A DNA stretch of 15,358 nt from Bacillota bacterium (lineage in GTDB: Bacteria; Bacillota; UBA4882; UBA8346), in NCBI GenBank assembly GCA_003501365.1, contig DNPP01000104.1:1-15358 (forward strand), read 5' to 3'. The notes under the pieces were generated by a model, which did no database searches, was not told where the DNA came from, and saw only the letters and a program-made list of their open reading frames with translations. Both the position numbers and the translations under genes were made by a program. Of this stretch, positions 1 to 6,635 are shown piece by piece. Numbering within the stretch: the stretch's first letter is position 1; the number at the start of each line of letters is the position of its first letter.

Positions 1-353
1 ACGGCAATTTAATGAGTTGCGACGCTCCCACGAGATTGCTGGCGGAAGAGTTAACAAGGCGTTTAGCCGATTTACCCGATGTAATGCTTTGCGGGGACGG
101 TGCTAAATGTTATACTGATATCTGGAATTCTTATTCCAATCTCCAGATCGCCCCGCTTGAATGGGATCGACCTTCGGGAACAGTTGCAGCTCGTATTGGC
201 GCTAAAGAATTATCTTTACAAAGCGATGCACAAGTAAGCTTCGATTTCTCGCATCTGACCCCTTGTTACTTGCGTAAAGTAGAAGCTGAAGTACATCTAG
301 AGGAGAATTTAAATGCCACTCAAAATCGAATCGATGGGAATCGAGGATCTTGA
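1..353 (+). CDS. tsaB: TsaB, tRNA threonylcarbamoyladenosine biosynthesis subunit (3' part only)
   Basis: The reading frame is open from the window edge (frame set by base 3) to a TGA at 351-353, so only about the last 116 residues are visible. Family knowledge: TsaB is the ASKHA-fold partner of TsaD, and with TsaE it makes the t6A modification at position 37 of ANN-decoding tRNAs in the cytoplasm. Seen here are the C-terminal family features: a GDGAKCY stretch, an alanine-rich RPSGTVAARIGAKEL helix, and the PCYLRKVEAE segment near the end that resembles the P-YLR-xEAE ending of TsaB. The frame runs 41 bases into rimI, so the last 13 residues are encoded in the overlap. TsaB followed by RimI is a common bacterial gene pair, which supports the call. 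The N-terminal ATPase-like half lies outside the window. Confidence 0.85.
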   Translation, partial: GNLMSCDAPTRLLAEELTRRLADLPDVMLCGDGAKCYTDIWNSYSNLQIAPLEWDRPSGTVAARIGAKELSLQSDAQVSFDFSHLTPCYLRKVEAEVHLEENLNATQNRIDGNRGS

Positions 354-762
354 GGATGTTTTGGAAATTGAAGGCTTATCCTTTGCAACCCCTTGGTCCA
401 GAAATTCATTTCTTTATGAATTACTAGAGAACGAACGGGCTATTTACCTGGTAGCCAGGAATGAATTTAATAAGGTGATCGGGTATATCGGGATGTGGGT
501 GGTCTTCGATGAAGGACATATTACCAATTTAGCCGCTCATCCGCTGTATCGGCGCCAAGGTGTTGGGAAAAAGTTAATGGAACATTTGATTACGGTTGCC
601 CGGGAAAATGATGTCAAAAATCTTACTTTGGAGGTTCGGCGTTCCAACCTATCCGCCCAAGAACTTTATCAGAAGTTTGGTTTTGTGCATATGGGAGTTA
701 GAAGAAAATATTATCTGGACAATAAAGAAGATGCGCTAATTATGTGGAAAGGTCCCATATAA
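313..762 (+). CDS. rimI: RimI-type ribosomal protein/peptide N-alpha-acetyltransferase
   Basis: This is a 149-residue GNAT-fold acetyltransferase. Family knowledge: RimI moves the acetyl group of acetyl-CoA to the N-terminal residue of ribosomal protein S18 and sometimes other proteins. Seen: the acetyl-CoA pyrophosphate loop RRQGVGK (residues 80-86) after the beta-4 strand HITNLAAHP, a LEVRRSN strand (106-112) with the Glu typical of RimI, and the C-terminal LYQKFGFVHMGVRRKYY block (about 118-134) ending in DALIMW. The length matches the family norm of about 150. The ATG at 313 has AGAGGAG at 299-305, seven bases upstream, so this start is well supported. It overlaps the tsaB end by 41 bases, which suggests translational coupling. 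Confidence 0.93.
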   Translation: MPLKIESMGIEDLEDVLEIEGLSFATPWSRNSFLYELLENERAIYLVARNEFNKVIGYIGMWVVFDEGHITNLAAHPLYRRQGVGKKLMEHLITVARENDVKNLTLEVRRSNLSAQELYQKFGFVHMGVRRKYYLDNKEDALIMWKGPI

Positions 763-785
763 GAAATTTCTGGGACCGCAAATCA

Positions 786-1724
786 ATGAAGGACGTGCCG
801 TTTTTGAATCAAGATAAACCATTATTACCAATACTTGCCGGTATTTTAATCGCTTTTTTATTTGGTTTTTCTTTTCTCTTCTCTAAACAATCCCTTAATA
901 CAATGGCCCCTATGGAATTGCTCGCGCATCGTTTTACTTTGGCTTCATTGTTATTAATCCTATTAATTGCGGTTAAATTCATTCAGATTCGATGGAATTG
1001 GCATTTGTTGTTTGATTTATTGCCATTGGCAGTATTTCAACCATTGTTATATTTTTTGGGGGAGACCTATGGCATCAAATATACCTCAGCCTCAGAGTCA
1101 GGGATTATTATTTCTTTGACTCCGGTTGCGGTTACTTTATTGGAAGTTATTTTTTTAAAAGAACGCGTAAAGCTTCAACAGTGGTTTTTGATTATGATGA
1201 CGGTCTTGGGAGTGGTTCTAATTGTATTGGCTGGTTCCGCTCATGTATTTCAAAGACATCTTTGGGGGATACTTGCACTACTGATAGCGGTAATTGCCGC
1301 ATCAGTGTTTAACATCCTATCCCGTAAATCCTCCCGTTTCTATACTCCAATCGAGATTACCGTTGTGAGGATGGTTACTGCCGCTGTATTTTTTAATTGC
1401 CTCCGCCTGGTAACAATGAGCCCCACCGAACATTATTTTGGCGCTTTTTTGCAACGCGATTCACTGTTTGGCTTGTTATATTTGGGTCTTGCTTGTTCAG
1501 TAGGGGCCTTCTTTTTGATGAATTATATGCTCAATAAAATGCCGGCTTTTCAAGTTGCTACTTTTGTTAATTTAACAACCGTAATTTCAGTGATGGCGGG
1601 CGTGATTTTTCGCAAAGAAAGCTTCGGCGGCTATCATATTATCGGGACAATTTTAATTTTGGGCGGAGTCGGCGGCTTAAATTTGACGGTATATAAAAGG
1701 CCAAACAAATTAAAAATAAAATGA
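786..1724 (+). CDS. EamA/DMT-superfamily transporter, ten transmembrane segments
   Basis: A 312-residue, very hydrophobic protein with two repeated blocks of about five membrane helices, as in the EamA (DUF6) drug/metabolite transporter family. Seen: the first helix begins at KPLLPILAGILIAFLFGFSF. The first repeat ends with a YTSASES-GIIISLTPV segment, the typical end-of-repeat helix where such transporters carry a P-hinge, followed by a LKERVK loop. The second repeat ends in FRKESF then an IIGTILILGGV helix. Family members move amino acids, nucleosides or other small metabolites across the cytoplasmic membrane, and the substrate cannot be read here. I chose ATG 786 with a weak GGGA about ten bases upstream. 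A GTG at 744 would add 14 polar residues and overlap rimI by 19 bases without a better ribosome site. It probably shares the tsaB-rimI transcript. Confidence 0.85.
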   Translation: MKDVPFLNQDKPLLPILAGILIAFLFGFSFLFSKQSLNTMAPMELLAHRFTLASLLLILLIAVKFIQIRWNWHLLFDLLPLAVFQPLLYFLGETYGIKYTSASESGIIISLTPVAVTLLEVIFLKERVKLQQWFLIMMTVLGVVLIVLAGSAHVFQRHLWGILALLIAVIAASVFNILSRKSSRFYTPIEITVVRMVTAAVFFNCLRLVTMSPTEHYFGAFLQRDSLFGLLYLGLACSVGAFFLMNYMLNKMPAFQVATFVNLTTVISVMAGVIFRKESFGGYHIIGTILILGGVGGLNLTVYKRPNKLKIK

Positions 1725-1729
1725 TATCT

Positions 1730-1758
1730 TATTCAAGTAAAATATATTTAATTGAATA
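1730..1758. repeat. Near-perfect 29-base AT-rich dyad upstream of phoU
   Basis: Outer arms TATTCAA (1730-1736) and TTGAATA (1752-1758) are perfect complements. After one mismatch, inner arms TAAA and TTTA continue the pairing around ATATA. There is no T-run directly after it, so it is not a convincing terminator. It lies between the transporter stop and the phoU ribosome site, so it could be an operator or simply a stem in the 5' leader. Its function is unknown. Confidence 0.4.
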
Positions 1759-1821
1759 GTAGGATAAAAGGATTTTTTGTACAATTATTTAGTAACGATT
1801 AATTTCTAAAGGAGTGACAAG

Positions 1822-2475
1822 ATGACTGAAACGACAAACCATACAATGGATCGGGTAGAACAAGATTTATTAAAAATGGGCGCAATGGTTGAAGAAACAA
1901 TGCGTATGGCTATCCAGGCCTTACGTGATCAAGATGCGGAATTAGCTTTGAAAGTTATTGAACGCGATGATTTGATCGACAATTTGCAAATCGTTATTGA
2001 GGAAGAAATTGAAAGAGCCGCATTGAATGCTCCATTAAAAGGCCTTGAACTTCGGCGCGATTTTGCTACGGTTAAAATTGTCACTGATTTAGAACGCATT
2101 GGTGATTATGCTTCTAATATTGCCGAAGTAGTTTTAGAATTGAAAAATCAAACGTATATTAAGCCATTGGTACATATACCCCAAATTGCCGCACTGACTA
2201 TGAGTATGGTCTCCACAGTCTTAAAGGCTTTTGTTGAGAGAAATGCCGATTTGGCAGAGGCTGTATGTAAAAGAGATGATGAAGCCGATGATATGTATGA
2301 ACAGATCTGTGATGAATTGGTCTCGATCATCAGTCATGATTCCGATCATAATAAAGCCTATCAAGCCTCTCAATTTCTATTAATTGCTGAATGGTTGGAA
2401 CGGGCTGGCGATCACGCCACCAACATCGGTGAAGAAACGATTCATATCCTTACCGGGAAACGAGTCAAGTATTAA
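1822..2475 (+). CDS. phoU: PhoU phosphate-signalling regulator
   Basis: A 217-residue all-helical protein of typical PhoU length. Family knowledge: PhoU is a peripheral cytoplasmic protein of two similar three-helix bundles that bind metal clusters. It links the PstSCAB phosphate transporter to the PhoR kinase, damping phosphate starvation signalling. Seen: both repeat signatures, DLERIGDYASNI at residues 89-100 and EWLERAGDHATNIGEE at 190-205, plus the helical N-terminus typical of the family (DRVEQDLLKMGAMVEETM). The start is supported by AAAGGAG at 1808-1814, seven bases before ATG. No pst or phoR genes are next to it, and the gene looks monocistronic, since a terminator follows closely. 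A dyad at 1730-1758 lies upstream and might matter for its control. Confidence 0.95.
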   Translation: MTETTNHTMDRVEQDLLKMGAMVEETMRMAIQALRDQDAELALKVIERDDLIDNLQIVIEEEIERAALNAPLKGLELRRDFATVKIVTDLERIGDYASNIAEVVLELKNQTYIKPLVHIPQIAALTMSMVSTVLKAFVERNADLAEAVCKRDDEADDMYEQICDELVSIISHDSDHNKAYQASQFLLIAEWLERAGDHATNIGEETIHILTGKRVKY

Positions 2476-2532
2476 GAAAGCGATTTCTTTTTATGACAAC
2501 GTATTTCCGGGCATTTAAATAAATTGACAATG

Positions 2533-2569
2533 ATCCTAATCAATCAAATGATTAGGATTTTTTTATTTT
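2533..2569 (+). terminator. Rho-independent terminator of phoU
   Basis: Perfect 10-base-pair stem: ATCCTAATCA at 2533-2542 and TGATTAGGAT at 2549-2558, with a six-base loop, followed by seven Ts at 2558-2564 and more Ts after one A. It begins 57 bases after the phoU stop. Confidence 0.85.
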
Positions 2570-2711
2570 GCGGCGACAAAGCCGTGACACTTTAGACATC
2601 TTGGATTTAATGATCCCCGAACCCATATCCGTCAGACCTGACCCCCAATAAGTTGAAACATAATCCAGGCCTTTTGAACATACAAATTTAGCAATATGGA
2701 GGGCTTTAATT

Positions 2712-3449
2712 ATGAAACGATGGATTTGTCCATTATTGATCGTTATGGGTGGTTTGTTTTTTGGGGGGGTTCCCTTGATGGCCCAGGAGTTACCAAATCC
2801 CTCCATAATTACTTGCGAAGATGGGATTGAATTTGTGATTCAAGAAAAAGGTGCAATTCAGACAGGCCATTTTGGGAATTTGAAAGGCGACTATATCATC
2901 GTGAACATTAAACAGCGCAGGCTGGTATTTTATCACCAAGGGCAACCGATACGCTCCTATCCGGTGGCTATCGGAGAAACGAAAACTCCAACTCCGATTG
3001 GTGAATGGAAAGTGATTCATAAAGGCGGAAAATGGGGTAATGGCTTCGGGGATCGTTGGATTGGCTTGAACGTTCCTTGGGGAATTTATGGCATCCATGG
3101 CACCAATAAACCTTGGTTAATCGGATCATATGCCAGTCATGGTTGTATCCGACTTTTTAATAGCCATGTATTGGAATTATATAATCTAGTTAAGCTTGGA
3201 ACTTCGGTCCACATCATTGGCGATTTACCGAAAGTTGTTCCTCGCAAGGAAGTCGCCCGTAATAATACTGGACGCGATATTATCGCATTTCAATTTGCTT
3301 TGCGAAAAGCCGGATTTGATCCGGGTACTGTTGACGGTAGATTCGGAGCCGAAATGGAACAAGCGGTTTTAGGAATGCAATTTTTTTATGGATTAGCGCC
3401 TACCGGAAAGCTATCCCTCAATGAACAAATGATCTTGGGATTTCGTTAG
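2712..3449 (+). CDS. Exported YkuD-type L,D-transpeptidase with C-terminal peptidoglycan-binding domain
   Basis: A 245-residue secreted enzyme. Seen: a Lys/Arg-containing start and hydrophobic signal segment with probable cleavage after LMA (about residue 24). A YkuD catalytic domain spans about 60-170, with IHGT at 128-131 and the active-site motif SHGCIRL at 142-148, where Cys145 is the expected nucleophile and His143 and Arg147 are its partners. A PG_binding_1-like repeat lies at about 187-245 (FQFALRKAGFDPGTVDGRFG, then AVLGMQ). Family knowledge: such enzymes form 3-3 cross-links or attach proteins to peptidoglycan outside the membrane, and several Bacillota homologues act on the spore or stationary-phase wall. 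GGAGGG at 2698-2703, eight bases upstream, supports ATG 2712. The next gene follows after 18 bases, so they are likely cotranscribed. Confidence 0.92.
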   Translation: MKRWICPLLIVMGGLFFGGVPLMAQELPNPSIITCEDGIEFVIQEKGAIQTGHFGNLKGDYIIVNIKQRRLVFYHQGQPIRSYPVAIGETKTPTPIGEWKVIHKGGKWGNGFGDRWIGLNVPWGIYGIHGTNKPWLIGSYASHGCIRLFNSHVLELYNLVKLGTSVHIIGDLPKVVPRKEVARNNTGRDIIAFQFALRKAGFDPGTVDGRFGAEMEQAVLGMQFFYGLAPTGKLSLNEQMILGFR

Positions 3450-3467
3450 TGAAAGGGGTTGCTTCGA

Positions 3468-4775
3468 TTGATTATTATTAAAAAAAGCCGCCTAACAATA
3501 ATCTTTTTTGTATTTATATTTGGAATTAGCTTTTTGCTTACACTTTTACTCCGCGAACCCCGGGTTAAACTTGGGGAAAACTATATATATTGTAATCCGC
3601 GAGCCAAAATCAATTTAAAAAAACATTATCAAATTAATTTATGGGATTATAAATGGCCGATTTCGGAAACCAGTATCAGTTATTCGGAATATTTAAAACG
3701 TGCCATTCGTGGGTTTCAAAAATTATATCCCAATGTTGAAGTCAAATTTCAATTATTGGATTTTCTAAGCGGTCCGGCCGAATTAGATCAGGCATTAAAG
3801 AGTAATAATGCCCCGGATATTTATTGCTCGGCATTTCGGATTCCTTCCTTTAACTTTGCCAGGCAGATCCCAGTTGGCTTTTATTTGAGTAAGGCAGATT
3901 GTTCGATTTATTTACCGAATGCAATCAATAACTCAAAGTATCAAGGGACATTATGCTATTTTCCCCGTTGGATTGCGCCGGGATTTTGGATTGGGAATCA
4001 GAGTTTAGTTGAATCTGCGGGTTTATCGATAACAAAAATTCAAAATAATGGCTGGAGTTGGCAAGATTTAAAAGAAACCGGGAAATTAATTGGTAAGGAT
4101 AAATATTTGTTGGTGGGTAACTTAGGTATAAATGGTCTTTTACCGCAATTAATGGCCAATTCGGGTAAAGATTTCACTTTATCAAAAGTGGATGATATAA
4201 AAAAATTAAATCTTTCCATTGATTTTATGGATCAGCTTGTTCAGGCACATTTGATTCCACCGGATTGTGATCAGAAGATGTATGAACGATTTTTAAGGGG
4301 CCAAGTAATGTTTTTAGGCGGAATTAGACCGGCTTCCAACCGAATGATTTATAAAAGACTTCGTAATTGCCGGGCGGATTGGCAACCGGTCTTATTACCC
4401 ATACCAACCCGTGTGCCGGGAGAAAAAACTTTGATTACCGAGGATAGCGTGATTGCAATTTATCGTAATAAAAGAACGAATGGTGACGATCACTTAGCGG
4501 TGGCAGTTAAACTGGGACAATTTTTAAGTTGTTATCCGGAAATAACTCCGTGGGAAAATCTGATGGTTTGTCCCGCCAATAAGGCGCTCTTCTATCAATG
4601 GATACAAAATCAGGGGCCAAATCGTAATTTATATAATGGGCTGCCCAAATGGGACCGTTTTCATAATTTAAGACCGTTGCCGGTTGAACCATTCAAATTG
4701 TATTCAGTCGTAAATGATTTCGTCGCCCAAAAAATATCGGCTGCGGAAGTTAAAATTCAACTAAGCCAGAAATAA
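3468..4775 (+). CDS. Membrane-anchored family 1 solute-binding-like protein, orphan
   Basis: A 435-residue protein resembling extracellular sugar-binding proteins of ABC importers (SBP_bac_1 fold). Seen: one strongly hydrophobic N-terminal segment (about residues 8-28). After it come SBP-like elements, including an early strand-helix with FQKLYPNVEVKFQLLDF, an APDIYC strand, a WSWQDLKETGKLI helix, and a C-terminal DSVIAIYRNKR region followed by a helix. The membrane segment ends in LLTLLLREP with no lipobox cysteine, so it is not a classical lipoprotein and is probably anchored by an uncleaved helix. No permease or ATPase gene is nearby. The start is TTG 3468, with AAAGGGG at 3452-3458 nine bases ahead. 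A TTG at 3459 would touch that ribosome site. The ligand is unknown, and a sensing or wall-related role alongside the upstream transpeptidase is only inference. Confidence 0.75.
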   Translation: MIIIKKSRLTIIFFVFIFGISFLLTLLLREPRVKLGENYIYCNPRAKINLKKHYQINLWDYKWPISETSISYSEYLKRAIRGFQKLYPNVEVKFQLLDFLSGPAELDQALKSNNAPDIYCSAFRIPSFNFARQIPVGFYLSKADCSIYLPNAINNSKYQGTLCYFPRWIAPGFWIGNQSLVESAGLSITKIQNNGWSWQDLKETGKLIGKDKYLLVGNLGINGLLPQLMANSGKDFTLSKVDDIKKLNLSIDFMDQLVQAHLIPPDCDQKMYERFLRGQVMFLGGIRPASNRMIYKRLRNCRADWQPVLLPIPTRVPGEKTLITEDSVIAIYRNKRTNGDDHLAVAVKLGQFLSCYPEITPWENLMVCPANKALFYQWIQNQGPNRNLYNGLPKWDRFHNLRPLPVEPFKLYSVVNDFVAQKISAAEVKIQLSQK

Positions 4776-4816
4776 AATTATAGTGAGTTCAACAAATCGG
4801 TAATCCATATTATCAA

Positions 4817-4847
4817 AATAGGGTATTTTTATCCCCTATTCCCTATT
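4817..4847. repeat. Weak hairpin and CCCTATT direct repeat
   Basis: AATAGGG at 4817-4823 pairs with CCCTATT at 4834-4840, and CCCTATT is repeated at once at 4841-4847, so two alternative stems are possible. There is no T-tail. It may be part of transcript-end processing for the upstream gene, and the evidence is slim. Confidence 0.3.
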
Positions 4848-4867
4848 CCATATCTCCCCCCCCATCA

Positions 4868-4897
4868 AATATCTCCGATCCAGCGATTGGAGATATT
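4868..4897. terminator. Strong 13-bp hairpin between the solute-binding gene and padR
   Basis: The arms are 4868-4880 and 4885-4897. They pair over 13 positions with a single G-T wobble around the tetraloop CAGC. Only a short AATTT follows, so it is an imperfect intrinsic terminator. It could end the upstream transcript in either direction or be a protein-binding dyad. Confidence 0.45.
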
Positions 4898-4902
4898 AAT
4901 TT

Positions 4903-4928
4903 GTATAATATTATACATGTATAATATT
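4903..4928. promoter_or_regulatory. Overlapping palindromes, probable operator upstream of padR
   Basis: Bases 4907-4928 form a perfect 22-base palindrome centred on CATG, and 4903-4916 form a second perfect 14-base palindrome (GTATAATATTATAC). The second palindrome ends one base short of the first one's centre. The larger palindrome touches the -35 box that starts at 4928. The motif GTATAATATT appears at 4903 and 4919 and again at 4965 downstream of the promoter. The placement suggests a binding site for the adjacent PadR protein or another repressor, which is inference from position and symmetry. Confidence 0.6.
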
Positions 4929-4956
4929 TGACAAGGTATATATTAATTTATATAAT
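4928..4956 (+). promoter_or_regulatory. Consensus sigma-A promoter of padR
   Basis: TTGACA at 4928-4933 and TATAAT at 4951-4956 are separated by 17 bases, which is the exact consensus for the housekeeping sigma factor. The start of transcription is expected around 4962-4964, about 25 bases before the padR ATG. Confidence 0.85.
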
Positions 4957-4964
4957 AAAAACAA

Positions 4965-4977
4965 GTATAATATTATA
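4965..4977. promoter_or_regulatory. Second operator-like copy over the padR leader
   Basis: GTATAATATTATA repeats exactly the first 13 bases of the upstream 14-base palindrome (4903-4915). Its 12 bases at 4966-4977 are themselves a perfect palindrome. It lies at about +1 to +15 and runs directly into the AGGAG ribosome site, where a bound protein could block the start of transcription or elongation. Confidence 0.5.
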
Positions 4978-4988
4978 GGAGTTAAGTA

Positions 4989-5564
4989 ATGAATAATTCA
5001 GAGTTGTTTTTGTTATGTCTAATTAACCAAAATCCCCGTTATGGATATGAAATAGCTCATTTCCTGGAAGAAAGTAACGCCGGTCTATGGATTAATATCA
5101 GTATGCCCTATGTATACAGGCTGCTTAAAAACTTTGAAATGGAAGGCTGGGTGGCGGCAAATCAGGTTGAATCCGGGAACCGGCCCAATAAAAATGTATA
5201 TCAAATTACGGAGAAAGGGCGAGATGCTTTGTTCTCAGCCATTCAAAAGAATGATTTCGGTACGGACCGTATTTTTTTCGGGATGGATGTAGCGTTGGCC
5301 GCGCATACTCTAATTGAAGAAAAGTTGGATTTGATGCCTTTGATAGAGTGGAAAATAAAAAAGTTGAATCAAGAATTAGGCCAATTTAACCTGGAAGGGA
5401 TTCGCCATTCCGAACTGACCGATGATGAAGTTATGGCAATTTTAATTATGGAACACCGAGTCGGTTTTATAAACTCCGAGCTGGAATGGCTGAAAAAAGT
5501 CGAATTAACCTTAAGCAAGAGGAATAATAAGCAGTCATTATCGGTAGAAGATAACTCGAATTGA
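4989..5564 (+). CDS. PadR-family transcriptional regulator
   Basis: A 191-residue regulator of usual PadR subfamily size. Seen: an N-terminal winged helix (about residues 1-82) with the family marks LFLLCLINQNPRYGYEI (YGYEI at 18-22), the recognition region MPYVYRLLKNFEMEGWV (39-55), and the wing NKNVYQITEKGRDAL (68-81). A longer helical C-terminal part (about 95-180) resembles the Vir_act_alpha_C dimerisation domain. Family knowledge: PadR proteins are dimeric repressors that respond to phenolic acids, drugs or other ligands and often control themselves and a neighbour. AGGAG at 4977-4981 places ATG 4989. The perfect promoter and repeated palindromes before it fit self-control. The receiver-GGDEF gene lies 108 bases downstream on the same strand, with no terminator seen between them. 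Confidence 0.92.
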   Translation: MNNSELFLLCLINQNPRYGYEIAHFLEESNAGLWINISMPYVYRLLKNFEMEGWVAANQVESGNRPNKNVYQITEKGRDALFSAIQKNDFGTDRIFFGMDVALAAHTLIEEKLDLMPLIEWKIKKLNQELGQFNLEGIRHSELTDDEVMAILIMEHRVGFINSELEWLKKVELTLSKRNNKQSLSVEDNSN

Positions 5565-5672
5565 TAATTCACAAATAAATGGAAGGAAAAGAACGGGAAT
5601 CGTCGAATCATAAAAAATAATTTGCTTTAATCTAGTTGCTTTAACAATCCGTAAGGTAACGGAGGTAATGTG

Positions 5673-6605
5673 ATGGACGGCGAGCGTATTTTGATCGTTG
5701 AACCCGATTCCCGATTGGTTGAATTGGCTGTAATAAAACTGTCTAGTTCCGGTTGGCTGGTGGCGGTTGCAAATGACGGCGAGGAAGCATTGGAGAAAAT
5801 TGTTAATAATCCGCCGAATGTTTTGATCATCAATCCTAATTTACAGAAGAAAGACGGTTATGAGTTATGCGCGGAGTTACAAGAAAATGAAGCCTTGAGA
5901 AATATCCCCATAATCATTCTGGCTGATCAAAATTTTGACGAAGCGCGTTTTGACGCCTTAAATCTTCGCCTGTGTGAAATCTTGGCCAAACCGTTTAGTC
6001 CCAAGACTTTATTGGGACGGGTCAATGCAATTGCGCTGCGGGCGAAGTTGTTCAAAAAGATGAATCCGTTAACAGAGCTTCCGGGCAGACAATATTTGGA
6101 AGAGGAAGTCAAGCAACTTATTCAAAGCGACCAACAATTTGATTTGCTTTTTTGCGATATGAAAGGCTTTCGGACCTATAACAAAGTTTACGGCTTTGCC
6201 CAAGGTAATGAAGTTATTAAACAAATGGTTACTATCTTGCAAGAAGAACTCAATAAAATACATAATGCCGAAGGGCAATTGTATCATTTCGGCGGGGATG
6301 ATTTTTGCATTTTGATTAGACCGGGCTACGCCGACGACTTCAGTAAACGAATCATTGAACGGGTTGATTCAGAAATACCGCAGTTATATCAAGAGAGTGA
6401 TCGGACCCGGGGCGGCCTGGTGATAACTAACCGCCGGGGACTGGTGGAACAGTCGCCCATTATGACGATAGCAATCGCATTGGTCAGTAACTGTTCGCGT
6501 AAGATTAGCAATTGGCTGGAAGCTGAAACGATTGGGATTGAAATGCTGAAATATACCAAATCGATGCCTGGGAGCCAATTTGCGAAGGATCGCCGAAACT
6601 CATAA
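5673..6605 (+). CDS. Pseudo-receiver plus degenerate GGDEF-domain protein
   Basis: A 310-residue two-domain protein. Residues 5-120 have a CheY-like receiver fold (RILIVEPD, DGYEL, KPFSPKTLL). The phospho-acceptor position is Asn54 instead of Asp, judged by its fixed spacing to DG at 61-62. The usual Thr/Ser is Ala84, and the acidic pair reads EPD, while Lys106 is kept. Residues 131-295 are a GGDEF-like domain with NPLTELPGR (131-139), FCDMKGFRTYN (160-170) and GGDDF (207-211). There is no RxxD inhibitory site. Canonical members make cyclic di-GMP after phosphorylation. Here phosphorylation is unlikely and cyclase activity is doubtful, so binding or regulation without phosphorylation is my inference. 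GGAGGT at 5661-5666 favours ATG 5673 over the overlapping GTG 5670. It probably follows padR on one transcript. Confidence 0.85.
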   Translation: MDGERILIVEPDSRLVELAVIKLSSSGWLVAVANDGEEALEKIVNNPPNVLIINPNLQKKDGYELCAELQENEALRNIPIIILADQNFDEARFDALNLRLCEILAKPFSPKTLLGRVNAIALRAKLFKKMNPLTELPGRQYLEEEVKQLIQSDQQFDLLFCDMKGFRTYNKVYGFAQGNEVIKQMVTILQEELNKIHNAEGQLYHFGGDDFCILIRPGYADDFSKRIIERVDSEIPQLYQESDRTRGGLVITNRRGLVEQSPIMTIAIALVSNCSRKISNWLEAETIGIEMLKYTKSMPGSQFAKDRRNS

Positions 6606-6635
6606 GTTTTTAATACCGGGATAAAATATTAGTGG

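Noticed and set aside
744..785. GTG at 744 as start of the EamA transporter
   Set aside because: It adds a polar head that family members lack, overlaps rimI and has no ribosome site. ATG 786 is more plausible.
2552..2806. 84-residue minus-strand reading frame
   Set aside because: It overlaps the start of the L,D-transpeptidase and the phoU terminator region, has no ribosome site and resembles no family.
4834..4847. CCCTATT double repeat as a CRISPR or mobile-element trace
   Set aside because: There are only two adjacent 7-base copies, with no spacers, no flanking repeats and no transposase nearby.
5577..5618. 13-residue frame starting MEGKER between padR and the pseudo-receiver gene
   Set aside because: It is too short and has no ribosome site.
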